Shown piece by piece: positions 33,740 to 43,096 of a DNA stretch of 64,000 nucleotides. Origin of the DNA: Oscillospiraceae bacterium (GTDB lineage Bacteria; Bacillota; Clostridia; Oscillospirales; CAG-272); assembly GCA_015064885.1 (NCBI GenBank), contig SVRJ01000004.1, positions 18,623 to 82,622 of the forward strand. The letters are read 5' to 3'. Position 1 is the stretch's first letter, and every line of letters begins with the position of its first letter. The notes under the pieces were generated by a model that worked only from the letters and a program-made list of their open reading frames with translations, searched no databases and was not told where the DNA came from. The position numbers were made by a program, and so were the translations under genes.

Positions 33740-34591
33740 TCACTTTGTATAAAAAAGTACTCCGAGTGTATTTGGACCGCAGTGGCTTGATATTACGCCT
33801 CCTGCCTGAGTTATAAGGATCTCCTCAAAATAACCGAGCGCCTCTATCTTTTCTTTCACCAGGTCGATGATCGCCTGCTCGCATCCCGAGTGAGTAATAA
33901 ATACTCTTTTACTGTCGGCATTCACCAGCTGCGAGGAAAGATCGTCAACGTAAGCGGAAAGAGCCACCGACATACGTCCGCGGTACTTTTTGCCTACTCC
34001 CATTTTTCCGTCCTTGACTATTATCATGGGATGAAGCTTGAGCGTATTTGCCATAATAGCGGTTATGGCAGTGCATCTTCCTCCCCTTGCAAGGAAGGTA
34101 AGCGTATCTACAACAAAGCTCGCTCTGACCTTTGCTCTGTCGGCATTGATCATGTCGACTATCTCTTCCGCGGTACGCCCTTCAAAAGCAAGCTCGGCAG
34201 CTTTTATCACCTGAAGCCCTATCCCCGTAGAAAGGTTCTCGGAATCTATAACGAATATACGGTCATAATCCTCCTGTGCACCGAGAATGCGCGGAACGTT
34301 ACACGTACTGCTCATATGTGAGGATATTCCGAAAAAGATAATATCGTCTCCGTTATCCATAAACGGCTTAAAGACCTCAAGCGTTTTTTCAAACGTAATG
34401 GCTGCGGTCTTCGGGGTGGTTTTGTTTTCGTCAGACCACCTGAATATCTCATCCGGAGTTATTTCGAGACCGTCAAAATAGCTTTTTCCGTCGAGAAGAA
34501 TACAAAGCGGAACTATGGAAATGTCATATTTTTTAATAATGTCTTCACTAAGGTCACACGTACTGTCGGCAATTATTTTTATTTTTTTCAT
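33740..34591 (-). CDS. DegV family fatty-acid-binding protein (FakB-like)
   Basis: A 283-residue DegV protein. Blocks IIADSTCDLS, TAAITFEKTLEVF, GISSHMSSTCNV and LTFLARGGRCTAITA are diagnostic. DegV/FakB proteins bind a fatty acid and present it to the kinase FakA for phosphorylation, feeding membrane lipid synthesis. No fakA is beside it. The gene precedes the Gfo/Idh/MocA gene on the minus strand with a 48-base gap, so the two could be co-transcribed. Confidence 0.93.
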   Translation of the reverse strand: MKKIKIIADSTCDLSEDIIKKYDISIVPLCILLDGKSYFDGLEITPDEIFRWSDENKTTPKTAAITFEKTLEVFKPFMDNGDDIIFFGISSHMSSTCNVPRILGAQEDYDRIFVIDSENLSTGIGLQVIKAAELAFEGRTAEEIVDMINADRAKVRASFVVDTLTFLARGGRCTAITAIMANTLKLHPMIIVKDGKMGVGKKYRGRMSVALSAYVDDLSSQLVNADSKRVFITHSGCEQAIIDLVKEKIEALGYFEEILITQAGGVISSHCGPNTLGVLFYTK

Positions 34592-34611
34592 AGCATACCT
34601 CTTATATTTTT

Positions 34612-34645
34612 AAAAAAAAGGCTGTTGAAAACAACAGCCTTTTTT
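34612..34645 (-). terminator. Terminator after the CofE-like gene
   Basis: AAGGCTGTTG and CAACAGCCTT pair around a four-base loop with an eight-base U run on the minus strand. Confidence 0.9.
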
Positions 34646-34656
34646 AATCCTTGGAA

Positions 34657-35850
34657 TTATTCTGTTGTATAATTATCAAAATATCCCTGAATATGAACGA
34701 TAGGTGTTCCCTTGTCTCCCGAACCGGACGTAAGGTCACAGAGTGAACCGATAAGGTCTGTAAGGCGTCTGGGTGTAGTTCCTTCGGATACCATCTGACC
34801 TACAAGGTTACCATCCTTCTGAGTTATCTTCTCCTTGATAGCCTCCTTGAGCGCATCGCCCGAAAGATCTGCAAAATCATTGTCTGCAAGATATTTGAGC
34901 TTCAACTCGTTGGGAGTTCCTTCGAGACCTGCCGTATATGCGGGAGAAACTACCGGGTCAGCAAGCTCCCAGATCTTACCGATGGGATCCTTGAATGCAC
35001 CGTCTCCGTACACCATTACCTCAACGAGCTTGCCTGTTGCCTCGAAAAGTCTTCTCTGTATGTCCTCAACGAGGGGCTGGCAATCTCTCGGGAAAAGCTT
35101 CACCTGATTTTCGGTAGCCTTATTGGATCCGAGAAGTCCGTAATCCTTGTTATAGCCGCTTCCGTTAACGGGAGCATTGAGGATCTCATCAAGTCCGAAT
35201 ACGCGTTCTGCACCTGCAGCCTTGAGAAGGCGCTTTGTACGGAAGCGAGTGTGTATATCGCAGTTTATTACGTTCTTTGTATAATTGAGAACGGCTCTGG
35301 GATCGTTAGCGAAAACTATCTCAGCCTCTGCTCCGCAATCACGGATAAGGCCCTCGTAATATTCAACGTAATCAACTCCGGTGAAAGGATGCTTTTCGTA
35401 TCCGAAGAGCTCGCGGTACTTTGCGAGGTCAAGAACGTCACGGTAAGGATCCACTCCCTTTTCATCCATTGCATCTATGCTTATAAGGTGGTTTCCTACC
35501 TCGTCGGATGGATATGAGAGCATAAGTACCACTTTTTTAGCGCCCTTTGCTATTCCGCGAAGGCATATAGCAAAACGGTTTCGGCTGAGTATCGGGAAGA
35601 CAACGCCTACAGTTTCACCGCCGAGCTTTTCTTTGACGTCTGCAGCTATATCTTCAACTGTAGCGTAGTTTCCCTGTGCGCGGGCCACTATAGCCTCTGT
35701 CATAGCAACGATATCGCGGTTGCGGATCTCATAGCCTTCCTCTTTGGAAGCATCGAGAATAGAATCGGTAACGATCTGTGCAAGATCATCGCCGTTTCTG
35801 ATTATAGGCGCACGAACGCCTCTTGATATGGTACCTACCATACGACTCAT
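34657..35850 (-). CDS. CofE-like coenzyme F420-0:L-glutamate ligase family protein
   Basis: A 397-residue protein of the F420 ligase family (PF01996). The N-terminal block [45 protein letters not shown] and [36 protein letters not shown] match the family fold. CofE adds glutamate to F420-0 in methanogens and actinobacteria. Clostridia do not make F420 as a rule, and this protein is longer than archaeal CofE (about 250 residues), with an extra C-terminal region ([20 protein letters not shown]). It more likely adds an amino acid to some other cofactor or substrate. AAAGGAGTGG precedes the ATG. Monocistronic. Confidence 0.85.
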   Translation of the reverse strand: MSRMVGTISRGVRAPIIRNGDDLAQIVTDSILDASKEEGYEIRNRDIVAMTEAIVARAQGNYATVEDIAADVKEKLGGETVGVVFPILSRNRFAICLRGIAKGAKKVVLMLSYPSDEVGNHLISIDAMDEKGVDPYRDVLDLAKYRELFGYEKHPFTGVDYVEYYEGLIRDCGAEAEIVFANDPRAVLNYTKNVINCDIHTRFRTKRLLKAAGAERVFGLDEILNAPVNGSGYNKDYGLLGSNKATENQVKLFPRDCQPLVEDIQRRLFEATGKLVEVMVYGDGAFKDPIGKIWELADPVVSPAYTAGLEGTPNELKLKYLADNDFADLSGDALKEAIKEKITQKDGNLVGQMVSEGTTPRRLTDLIGSLCDLTSGSGDKGTPIVHIQGYFDNYTTE

Positions 35851-36032
35851 TATAAACCACTCCTTTAATTAACTCACGTGTTCTGTGATGGGTTTGAATT
35901 TTTTTGCACAATATAGTATACCATAAAATCTTCAAAAAGTAAAGAACAATTTTAACAAAAAACTCCCTCTTGATTTTTTTTTACAAATAGTTAATCTTTT
36001 CGACGCAAGAAAAACGGTATACGCGTTTATTT

Positions 36033-36716
36033 TCAGAGTCTGAGCGTTTTGAGATAGGCTTTATGCTCTTCAGTAATTCTGAAGCTTTCGCATGCTTTTC
36101 TTATGCTCATACCATGAACGAATGGTGGGAGACGCCTCTGCTCTATATATTTCACTGCGCTTTCATACTGAAGAGCAAGTGCCGTGGCAAAGAACCACGC
36201 TGTCATCATATTGACGTAGTATTCATCGCTTATTATTCGTGCGCATCTGAGAAGGTACTCCTCCTTAAAATCCTCCCCGTCAAGGAAATGGAGCATAAGC
36301 ATCTCTTCTCCGAATCTCACCGTATAAGGGTGTACAGATGCTATCCACCCGTCAATAAGGGGCAACAGCTTCTCCTTGTTTTTTGCAAAGCATTTCGGGC
36401 GCAGGCCGTCGCACGTCGCCCAGTTATCCACATGCGGAAGGAATCTCTCGATCTCGGTTATACATCTGTCAAAGTCATTTATCTCCGAGATCAGAAATGC
36501 GTGCAGATTATTCTCGTCATAATATTCGTGCGGAAGCTCGCGAAGAAAGCTTTCATCTATTCCTTCTTTTTTCATTTTTCTTGCAAGCGCTCTGAGAGAC
36601 GGTACTCTGACACCGATCATTCTCTCAAGACTAACGGTCGGAACAAGCCTTGACTGAAATTCTCTGTATTCAGCGTCTTGCATATTTATCAGTTGTTCAT
36701 ATATAATGCTTTTCAT
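36033..36716 (-). CDS. DNA alkylation repair protein, AlkD-like
   Basis: A 227-residue HEAT-like DNA glycosylase of the AlkC/AlkD family, which removes bulky or cationic alkylated bases such as 3-methyladenine and 7-methylguanine without base flipping. Blocks IGVRVPSLRALARKMKKE, DNWATCDGLRPKCF (Trp and Asp of the active site) and VRFGEEMLMLHFLD are typical, and PFVHGMSIRKACES the usual C-terminus. It is alone, with a TTGACT-17-TATTAT promoter on the minus strand at 36746-36774. No SOS box is seen ahead of it. Confidence 0.92.
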   Translation of the reverse strand: MKSIIYEQLINMQDAEYREFQSRLVPTVSLERMIGVRVPSLRALARKMKKEGIDESFLRELPHEYYDENNLHAFLISEINDFDRCITEIERFLPHVDNWATCDGLRPKCFAKNKEKLLPLIDGWIASVHPYTVRFGEEMLMLHFLDGEDFKEEYLLRCARIISDEYYVNMMTAWFFATALALQYESAVKYIEQRRLPPFVHGMSIRKACESFRITEEHKAYLKTLRL

Positions 36717-36745
36717 ATAAACACTCCGTTTTTTACTCTGTTATT

Positions 36746-36774
36746 ATAATAACACAGACAGGATAAAAAGTCAA
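36746..36774 (-). promoter_or_regulatory. Probable promoter of the AlkD-like gene
   Basis: TTGACT-17-TATTAT on the minus strand, 30 bases before the ATG. Confidence 0.5.
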
Positions 36775-36799
36775 GCCGCTTTGAAAATATTTATATAGT

Positions 36800-36819
36800 A
36801 AAGTGCAAAAAAGCACTTT
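36800..36819. promoter_or_regulatory. Candidate operator upstream of the GH110-like gene
   Basis: AAAGTGC-AAAAAA-GCACTTT is a perfect 7-base inverted repeat five bases ahead of the -35 of the glycosidase promoter, a usual place for an activator or repressor site. Confidence 0.5.
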
Positions 36820-36824
36820 GGATA

Positions 36825-36853
36825 TTGACATTGCAAAATATAAATGCTATAAT
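36825..36853 (+). promoter_or_regulatory. Promoter of the GH110-GH95 unit
   Basis: Consensus TTGACA-17-TATAAT, 40 bases before the ATG. Confidence 0.85.
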
Positions 36854-36893
36854 TAATATATAAAATTATATACCGAAGGTAAGGATAAGCAAG

Positions 36894-38483
36894 ATGACAC
36901 TTTTAAGCTCTCCTTTTGATTCTGTAGCTCACTCTCTTGCGCTGACTTTAAAGTACGCAAAGGAAACGGGAGAAAAGGAAATATGTATTCCCAAAGGGAC
37001 CTATCACGTCTATGCGAGCGAGGCTTCCGCTCCGCCGATCTGCGTCGCAAATCACGGCCATAACGGATTTAAAGCCACCGCTCTTTCAATAGAGGCTATG
37101 AACGATATCACGGTAGACGGATCGGGAAGTGAGTTTATTCTCCACGGGCCTATGGACTTTGCGATAATAAGCAGATCAAGGAACGTAACCGTCAAAAATC
37201 TTACTGTCAGATGTGCCGACACATGCAATTTTCAAGGAAAGGTCACAGAAAGCACAGAGGAATATGTTAAAATAAAACTCGATGAACATCCCGAGCTTCA
37301 TTTCTTCGGTGATACGCTATTTCAGAAATTCAGCGACAACCAATACGAGGCTATGGGTAGAACTCTCGATTACGTCACAGAGACTATGGAGCTTCGCAGA
37401 GGCACGGGAGACGAAAATTTCGGAACGTCGATAAACAAGCTGAAAAAGGCACTTGACGGTGACGTTCTAACGATATACGGAGCAAAAAACATTCCTCCGG
37501 TAGGTGATACCATAGTCTTTACTATGTCGAGAAGGTGCAATCAGGCTTTTCTCGTATCACATTCTGAAAACGTGGTCCTCGAGAATATAATAGTGAATAC
37601 CTGCTGGGGAATGGCTTTTATCGCACAAAAATCCAAGGACGTGACGGTACGCTCATGTACGGTAACTCCGGACGCGGGCAGATACTGGTCTGCAGGTCAG
37701 GACGCGACTCATTTCGTAAACTGCCGCGGAAGAGTCATAATAGAGGACAGTCTGTTTGAAAATCAACTTGACGACGCCGTCAATCTTCACGGAATATATA
37801 CCGTCATTGCCAAGAAGGCTTCCGATTCAATACTCGTTCGCTACGGACATTTTCAGGCAAGGGGTATAGACATATATTCGGTCGGTGACAAAATTCAGAT
37901 ACTCGACAGAGAAAGTCAGCAGCCGAAGGCTTTTGCAAGAGTAAAATCTGTCGACGTTCTAAGCGCGGAATACACATCTCTGGAGTTATCTGATATCGAT
38001 GGAGAGATATGCGAAAATATGATAGTCGAAAATCTTTCGGACAAGGCTGACGCGATCATCAGAAACAACGTCATCAGAAACAACCGCGCACGCGGTATGC
38101 TGATTGCTGCCAAGGGACACATAGAGATCGTCGGTAATTATTTTCACAGCGGCGGTGCGGCAATACAGTTTGAGTCAGACCCAATGAAATGGCTTGAATG
38201 CGGATCTGTAAACGACGTAACGATAAAGAATAATTTCTTCGACGACTGCCGTCACGGTAAATGGAGCCGTGCCGTAATCGACATAAACAAGCGAAGAAAG
38301 ACGGTTGACGGCTTCTACTACCACGGAAGCATAAGAATAACAAACAACCGATTCACACAGACAAGCGTTCCCTGCGTCTGTGCAGACAACGTCAGGGATC
38401 TCGTATTTTCGGATAACGAATACGTATGCGAAACTCCTGTAGTTGCGGCACACGCCTATGTAAACCGAGAAATGTTTGAATAA
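36894..38483 (+). CDS. GH110-like alpha-1,3-galactosidase (beta-helix)
   Basis: A 529-residue right-handed parallel beta-helix protein. The first part is KEICIPKGTYHVY and ITVDGSGSEFILHG; the repeat region holds NVTVKNLTVRCAD, VVLENIIVNTCWG and VTVRSCTVTPD; and the signature LDDAVNLHG (Asp pair near 293-294) is that of GH110, whose members cleave terminal alpha-1,3-galactose, including the blood-group B epitope. No signal peptide is seen, implying intracellular action after uptake, unlike Bacteroides enzymes that are exported. It forms a unit with the downstream GH95 gene. Other beta-helix families cannot be excluded without a search. Confidence 0.82.
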   Translation: MTLLSSPFDSVAHSLALTLKYAKETGEKEICIPKGTYHVYASEASAPPICVANHGHNGFKATALSIEAMNDITVDGSGSEFILHGPMDFAIISRSRNVTVKNLTVRCADTCNFQGKVTESTEEYVKIKLDEHPELHFFGDTLFQKFSDNQYEAMGRTLDYVTETMELRRGTGDENFGTSINKLKKALDGDVLTIYGAKNIPPVGDTIVFTMSRRCNQAFLVSHSENVVLENIIVNTCWGMAFIAQKSKDVTVRSCTVTPDAGRYWSAGQDATHFVNCRGRVIIEDSLFENQLDDAVNLHGIYTVIAKKASDSILVRYGHFQARGIDIYSVGDKIQILDRESQQPKAFARVKSVDVLSAEYTSLELSDIDGEICENMIVENLSDKADAIIRNNVIRNNRARGMLIAAKGHIEIVGNYFHSGGAAIQFESDPMKWLECGSVNDVTIKNNFFDDCRHGKWSRAVIDINKRRKTVDGFYYHGSIRITNNRFTQTSVPCVCADNVRDLVFSDNEYVCETPVVAAHAYVNREMFE

Positions 38484-38508
38484 TACAGACCGCAAAGGAG
38501 ATAAAACT

Positions 38509-40803
38509 ATGGAAAACAGGCTCAGATATTCATTACCCGCAACCTGTTTTGAGGAAGCACTTCCCCTCGGTAACGGTTCGGTAGGAGCCATGGTATACGG
38601 AAAACCGGGCGTTGAAAAAATATCACTTAATCATGATACGCTCTGGTCGGGAAAGCCGAAAAGAGTAAAAAAGGAAGGCGCCTATGATGCCTATATAAAA
38701 AGTCAGGCACTTGTCCTTTCCGGCAAGGTCGAGGAAGCAGAGGCTCTTATAGAAAAAGAGTTTACGTCCGATTTTTCACAAACGTATATGCCTCTCGGAA
38801 ATCTTTATATCAGATCCGAGTGCGAGGGAGAAATAAGCGATTATTACCGTGAGCTTGACTTTGAAACGGCAGCGGTAAACGTAAGATACAAGCAAAACGG
38901 AATAGCCTTCAACAGAAAATACATTGTTTCGCATCCCGACAACTGCATTGCGGTATTCCTATCCTCCGACGCACCGTCAAGCTATACCTTCTCGGCCGAC
39001 TCTCAGCTAAAAAGTATCACTACGGCATATCAAAACATGCTGTTTTTGACAGGTGAGGCTCCTTCCAATATGCCGGCAACAGATTATACGAAAACGTCAC
39101 CGATCGAATACGACGGAAGCGGTATAAAATTTGCGGCTATAGGCGCTGTAAAAACAAACGGAAGCATTTCGTTTGAGAGATCCGAGCTTACGGTAAAGGA
39201 TGCTACCGAAGTTTATTTTACGATGTGTATTGAGACAAGCTTTGTCTCATTCGATTCGCTTCCCGTAAAGGATCATTATTATCCTTGCAGATCCCGCGTT
39301 GAAAAGCTTTCGGAGGTTCGGTTCTCCGAGATACTCAAGAGGCATACGGAGGATCACTCTTCTCTTTATTCACGTATAAAAACCGATTTCGGATTCCCTA
39401 TATCCGATAAAAATACAGATGAACGCTTAAAAGCTGAGGATAAATCGCAGGATCTCGGACTTATTGAGCTGATCTATAATTTCGGCCGTTATCTCATCAT
39501 AGCATCATCGAGAGAAGGTAGTGAGGCAACCAATCTCCAAGGTATTTGGAATGAGATGTTTATTCCTCCGTGGCAAGCAAATTACACGGTAAACATCAAT
39601 ACCCAAATGAATTACTGGCCTGTGCTTATGTGCAATCTCGCAGGACTTGATATGCCGCTTGTAGATCTGATAAAAAAGATAAGCGTCACCGGAATGGATA
39701 CGGCAAAGGAGTTTTACCGTGCAAACGGCTATTGTGCACATCATAACGTTGACATATGGGGACATTCATCACCGGTAGGGCTTCAAAGACCGAGAAGCAC
39801 ACAGTGGGCATTCTGGAACATGTCAGCGGGTTGGCTTTGCAGACATCTCTTTGAGCATTATGAATATACACTCGACAAGGATTTCCTCCGTGATACAGCT
39901 TATCCGCTCATGAAGGGTGCGGCAGAATTCTATCTTTCGGTAATGATAAAGGACGGTGAAAACTATATTGTATCTCCTTCCACATCACCCGAAAACTCAT
40001 ACAAAAATGCAGAAGGAAAACGCCTTGTGCTCGCAAAGCACACTGCAATGACACAGGCTATACTCACCGATCTTTTCACATGTATTTCAAAGTCTGCGGA
40101 TATTCTCGGCATCGATGACGACTTTGTAAAAAAGGTTCGTCAATTGCTTCCTGCCTTCAACACGTATAAAATAGGCTCGCAAGGACAGCTTCTCGAATAC
40201 GACGAAGAATATGAGGAGTTCGATATAAAGCACCGTCACACATCACATCTGTACGGTCTTTATCCGGGTGATGAGATCACTGTTGAAGGAACGCCGGAGC
40301 TTGCCGACGCATGCAGAGTTACTCTTGACCGCAGAGGCGATTTCAGCACGGGATGGGCTATGGGCTGGCGCGTATGCTTTTGGGCAAAGCTGAAGGATGG
40401 AAACAGAGCTCTCAATATCCTAAATAATCAGCTGAGATTCACAGATCCAAAAAACAGAAGCACTTGGAAAGGCGGCGGAAGCTTCCTCAATCTCTTCTGT
40501 GCGCATCCTCCATTCCAGATAGACGGAAATTTCGGTGTTTGCGCGGGAATAACGCTCATGCTTCTTCAATGTGAGGACAGCAAGATACGGATCCTGCCTG
40601 CTCTTCCGGACAAATTCACCGACGGAAGCATAAGTGGGCTTAAGGCAAAGGGTAATATCACTGTGGATATTGAGTGGAAGAATAAAAAGGCTTCACGTGT
40701 TACTCTTGAAAGTCCATACACGCAGAAGGTTACGCTCGACGTACAGGGCAAAGAAATAAAAGCTCTGCTCTTTGCTAACGAAAAGCTTGTGTTGGAGTTT
40801 TAA
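38509..40803 (+). CDS. Alpha-L-fucosidase, GH95
   Basis: A 764-residue GH95 enzyme. The ATG at 38509 follows AAAGGAGATAAAACT. The opening RYSLPATCFEEALPLGNGSVGAMVYG and LNHDTLWSG are diagnostic; catalytic residues are visible in NINTQMNYW (two Asn), STSPENSY (Glu near 495) and FQIDGNFG (Asp). GH95 cleaves alpha-1,2-linked fucose from galactose, or alpha-galactose in some members. It has no signal peptide. With GH110-like and GH27 enzymes it suggests stripping of fucose and galactose from blood-group-type glycans. It starts 25 bases after the GH110-like gene. Confidence 0.94.
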   Translation: MENRLRYSLPATCFEEALPLGNGSVGAMVYGKPGVEKISLNHDTLWSGKPKRVKKEGAYDAYIKSQALVLSGKVEEAEALIEKEFTSDFSQTYMPLGNLYIRSECEGEISDYYRELDFETAAVNVRYKQNGIAFNRKYIVSHPDNCIAVFLSSDAPSSYTFSADSQLKSITTAYQNMLFLTGEAPSNMPATDYTKTSPIEYDGSGIKFAAIGAVKTNGSISFERSELTVKDATEVYFTMCIETSFVSFDSLPVKDHYYPCRSRVEKLSEVRFSEILKRHTEDHSSLYSRIKTDFGFPISDKNTDERLKAEDKSQDLGLIELIYNFGRYLIIASSREGSEATNLQGIWNEMFIPPWQANYTVNINTQMNYWPVLMCNLAGLDMPLVDLIKKISVTGMDTAKEFYRANGYCAHHNVDIWGHSSPVGLQRPRSTQWAFWNMSAGWLCRHLFEHYEYTLDKDFLRDTAYPLMKGAAEFYLSVMIKDGENYIVSPSTSPENSYKNAEGKRLVLAKHTAMTQAILTDLFTCISKSADILGIDDDFVKKVRQLLPAFNTYKIGSQGQLLEYDEEYEEFDIKHRHTSHLYGLYPGDEITVEGTPELADACRVTLDRRGDFSTGWAMGWRVCFWAKLKDGNRALNILNNQLRFTDPKNRSTWKGGGSFLNLFCAHPPFQIDGNFGVCAGITLMLLQCEDSKIRILPALPDKFTDGSISGLKAKGNITVDIEWKNKKASRVTLESPYTQKVTLDVQGKEIKALLFANEKLVLEF

Positions 40804-40914
40804 CAGTCATAGATGTTTTAAAAAATAAATTCGCCTTCATAACTAGGTAGTTTGAAATGGCACGTGCTCTCCACACTTACATCATTACAGAAAATACTAT
40901 AACGGAGAAATAAG

Positions 40915-41988
40915 ATGGCTCACAACTTTCAAAAACAAATAGATTTTCTTCTCGAAAACGCCAATCCCTCCATCCGTCTCCGTGTAAAGAAAGAGATTCT
41001 CGGTAACATTGCAGCAGAGGAAGAAACGGATCTTATTGCTCAGATCAAAGAAGAACAGATATACAAGCTCATCGCAAGTTGTCAAAAGGAAAACGGCTGG
41101 CTTGGCAACGGCTTTCACGGACCGAACAAAGATGCCGGACCTTACGAGAACCAAGAGGTCGGCACAAAGTGGCTTGCAGAAAAGGCAGTTGGTAAGAACG
41201 ATCCCGTGCTGAAGCGTGCTATGGATGCCTTTGTGACAACCGAACTGACAGACCTTTGCTATCGTACCAAGGGCAAATATTATGACGAGTTCCGCTATGC
41301 TGCCAACGGTCAGAATCTGATTCGCTCGGCTTGTATCGCACGTGCCGGATATGAAGGTATTATTGATATCAGACCGCAGATACAGTTGGCACTTGACTCT
41401 TTTAAGCGTGTGCTTGAAGTGGATTCTATCTTGGATATCACACGCATTAAAAAGATCAGCGGCAAGGAAAAGCGTGTTTTCAACGATTACGAAAAGTGGC
41501 CTTGCTATTATCATCTTGATATTTTGGCACATACGACCTCGTGGAGAACCGAGGATAATATTAAGATTCTCGCAGAAGCCGTGAAAAAGCTGATGCGCTC
41601 TGACCGCCCCGAATGTCAAGTCGGCGGTGACAGTTGGGTAGGATACGTTCTTGGAACGGTAGGTTGCCTTAAGGAAGGATACACTCTCGGTTATGACAAG
41701 GACGGCGTTCATTATACATATCTTGACCGTGTAGAATGGCTCTGCCGTTGCGGTCTTGCAACCTATATCCCCGAACTACAAGCGGAAGTAGATCTTCTCG
41801 CCAATGCCATTGACGAAAACGGTATTTGTCGAGCCAACGTTGATGAAAATCAACTAAAAGGCATCAGCACCTACGGCGGTCAACAGCTTGAGGTCGATTG
41901 GAAAAACGATGCAAGAAAACTGTGCGATATTACGTTCCGAGTTCTCTTGATAATGCACTACACCAACGGAGGTAAATATGAGCTTTGA
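40915..41988 (+). CDS. Paralogue 1 of a three-gene cassette, function unknown
   Basis: A 357-residue soluble protein. GGAG lies before the ATG. I do not recognise the family. It shares with the two following genes an N-terminal FQKQIDFLLENANPSI block, a GW-LG-x-x-FH motif (ENGWLGNGFHG) and YYHLDILAHTTSWRTEDN, and a C-terminal CDITFRVLLIMHY. The helical spacing and repeated Trp/His blocks suggest an alpha/alpha toroid like prenyltransferase or squalene-cyclase-type repeats, but the DxDD motif of cyclases is absent. Codon use (more ATC/ATT and CGT/CGC, less ATA and AGA) differs from neighbours, suggesting a separate origin. It overlaps the next gene by 11 bases. Confidence 0.8.
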   Translation: MAHNFQKQIDFLLENANPSIRLRVKKEILGNIAAEEETDLIAQIKEEQIYKLIASCQKENGWLGNGFHGPNKDAGPYENQEVGTKWLAEKAVGKNDPVLKRAMDAFVTTELTDLCYRTKGKYYDEFRYAANGQNLIRSACIARAGYEGIIDIRPQIQLALDSFKRVLEVDSILDITRIKKISGKEKRVFNDYEKWPCYYHLDILAHTTSWRTEDNIKILAEAVKKLMRSDRPECQVGGDSWVGYVLGTVGCLKEGYTLGYDKDGVHYTYLDRVEWLCRCGLATYIPELQAEVDLLANAIDENGICRANVDENQLKGISTYGGQQLEVDWKNDARKLCDITFRVLLIMHYTNGGKYEL

Positions 41989-43093
41989 CTATCAAAAATC
42001 AATAGATTTTCTTCTTGAAAACGGCAGAGATGTGATTCAGTACCGTTTGCATAAAGACATACTCCATGATCTCACCGAAGCTGAGGAAGAACTGCTTCTT
42101 GAAAAGGTGATGCAGACACCCGAATATCAGTTGCTTTTAACTCACGTTAAGCCAAACGGATATATCGGCATCGGTATGCACTCTTGGGAGAAATTCAAAG
42201 CATCACATCTTGATGACGGAGAAAATGCCGCAAGACTCTTACATAATTACGGTATCCCCAAGGATATGCCTATCGTGCAAAATTTCGTGAAAGCCATGCG
42301 TGACGATGCGGTACTCAAGCAAGAGTTTTCGTATTACAATCCCGAAAAGGTGCGATTTGAAACACGTAGTATCGGCATCAACAGCGGCTCGTCTCTTGAC
42401 GTCACACTGTATGCTTGTCAAGCGTTGCTCGGTTATGGTGACGATCCCGAAATGCGACATTTTGTTGATGCTTCTTATAAGGCATTCGTCAGCTTGCTTG
42501 ATTACGAGTCGGCAGATGAGATCACGACCTTCAATCCGAATCTCAAGAGAAAATATAACTACCCCACCATCACGCCCGACACCTATTTCCCGTGTCAATA
42601 CCATCTTGAAACCTTGGCTGAAACGCAGAGTTGGCGCACAGAGGAAAGTATTGCCCGTCTTGCCGAAGCAATCGACCACCACGACAGAATCACAAAGGAT
42701 TTCGGCGGTTTTGCGGTAAAGATCAACGGTAAGCAGGTAGGACCCGGCTGGGCGTATATGAATCCCTTTTTTGCGCTGTCATTTCCGCAGAAAGCTCCCA
42801 ATCACAGAAAGACATTGACCGCGCTTGCAAAGGTCACAGGAGATCGAACACAAGTGGTCAGAGAATCGGTGGAAACCCTGCTTGAAATGCTGTCCGAGGA
42901 TGGCGTACTTCGTACCACGTTCACATCGTCTTATGAAAAAAGTCGTTTCAAAGACAATTTCCGCAGCGGACATCCTTATGCAGAGATCGGGCTTGAACCC
43001 GACCATAGAAAAGATACGGCGATATGGTGTGAGCTTACATTTTGGGCGGTAGAATTTTTGCATATAATTGAACGCATGAAAAAAGGAGAATGA
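41978..43093 (+). CDS. Paralogue 2 of a three-gene cassette, function unknown
   Basis: A 371-residue protein starting inside the end of paralogue 1, with GGAGGT before the ATG. Shared blocks are YQKSIDFLLENGRDVIQ, NGYIGIGMHSWEKF, YFPCQYHLETLAETQSWRTEESIARLAEAI and CELTFWAVEFLHII. It has the longest C-terminal helical region (ALAKVTGDRTQVVRESVETLLEMLSEDGVL). No signal peptide or membrane segment. The shared plan with its neighbours argues for tandem duplication followed by divergence rather than three unrelated genes, and perhaps for a hetero-complex. Confidence 0.8.
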   Translation: MSFDYQKSIDFLLENGRDVIQYRLHKDILHDLTEAEEELLLEKVMQTPEYQLLLTHVKPNGYIGIGMHSWEKFKASHLDDGENAARLLHNYGIPKDMPIVQNFVKAMRDDAVLKQEFSYYNPEKVRFETRSIGINSGSSLDVTLYACQALLGYGDDPEMRHFVDASYKAFVSLLDYESADEITTFNPNLKRKYNYPTITPDTYFPCQYHLETLAETQSWRTEESIARLAEAIDHHDRITKDFGGFAVKINGKQVGPGWAYMNPFFALSFPQKAPNHRKTLTALAKVTGDRTQVVRESVETLLEMLSEDGVLRTTFTSSYEKSRFKDNFRSGHPYAEIGLEPDHRKDTAIWCELTFWAVEFLHIIERMKKGE

Positions 43094-43096
43094 GTC

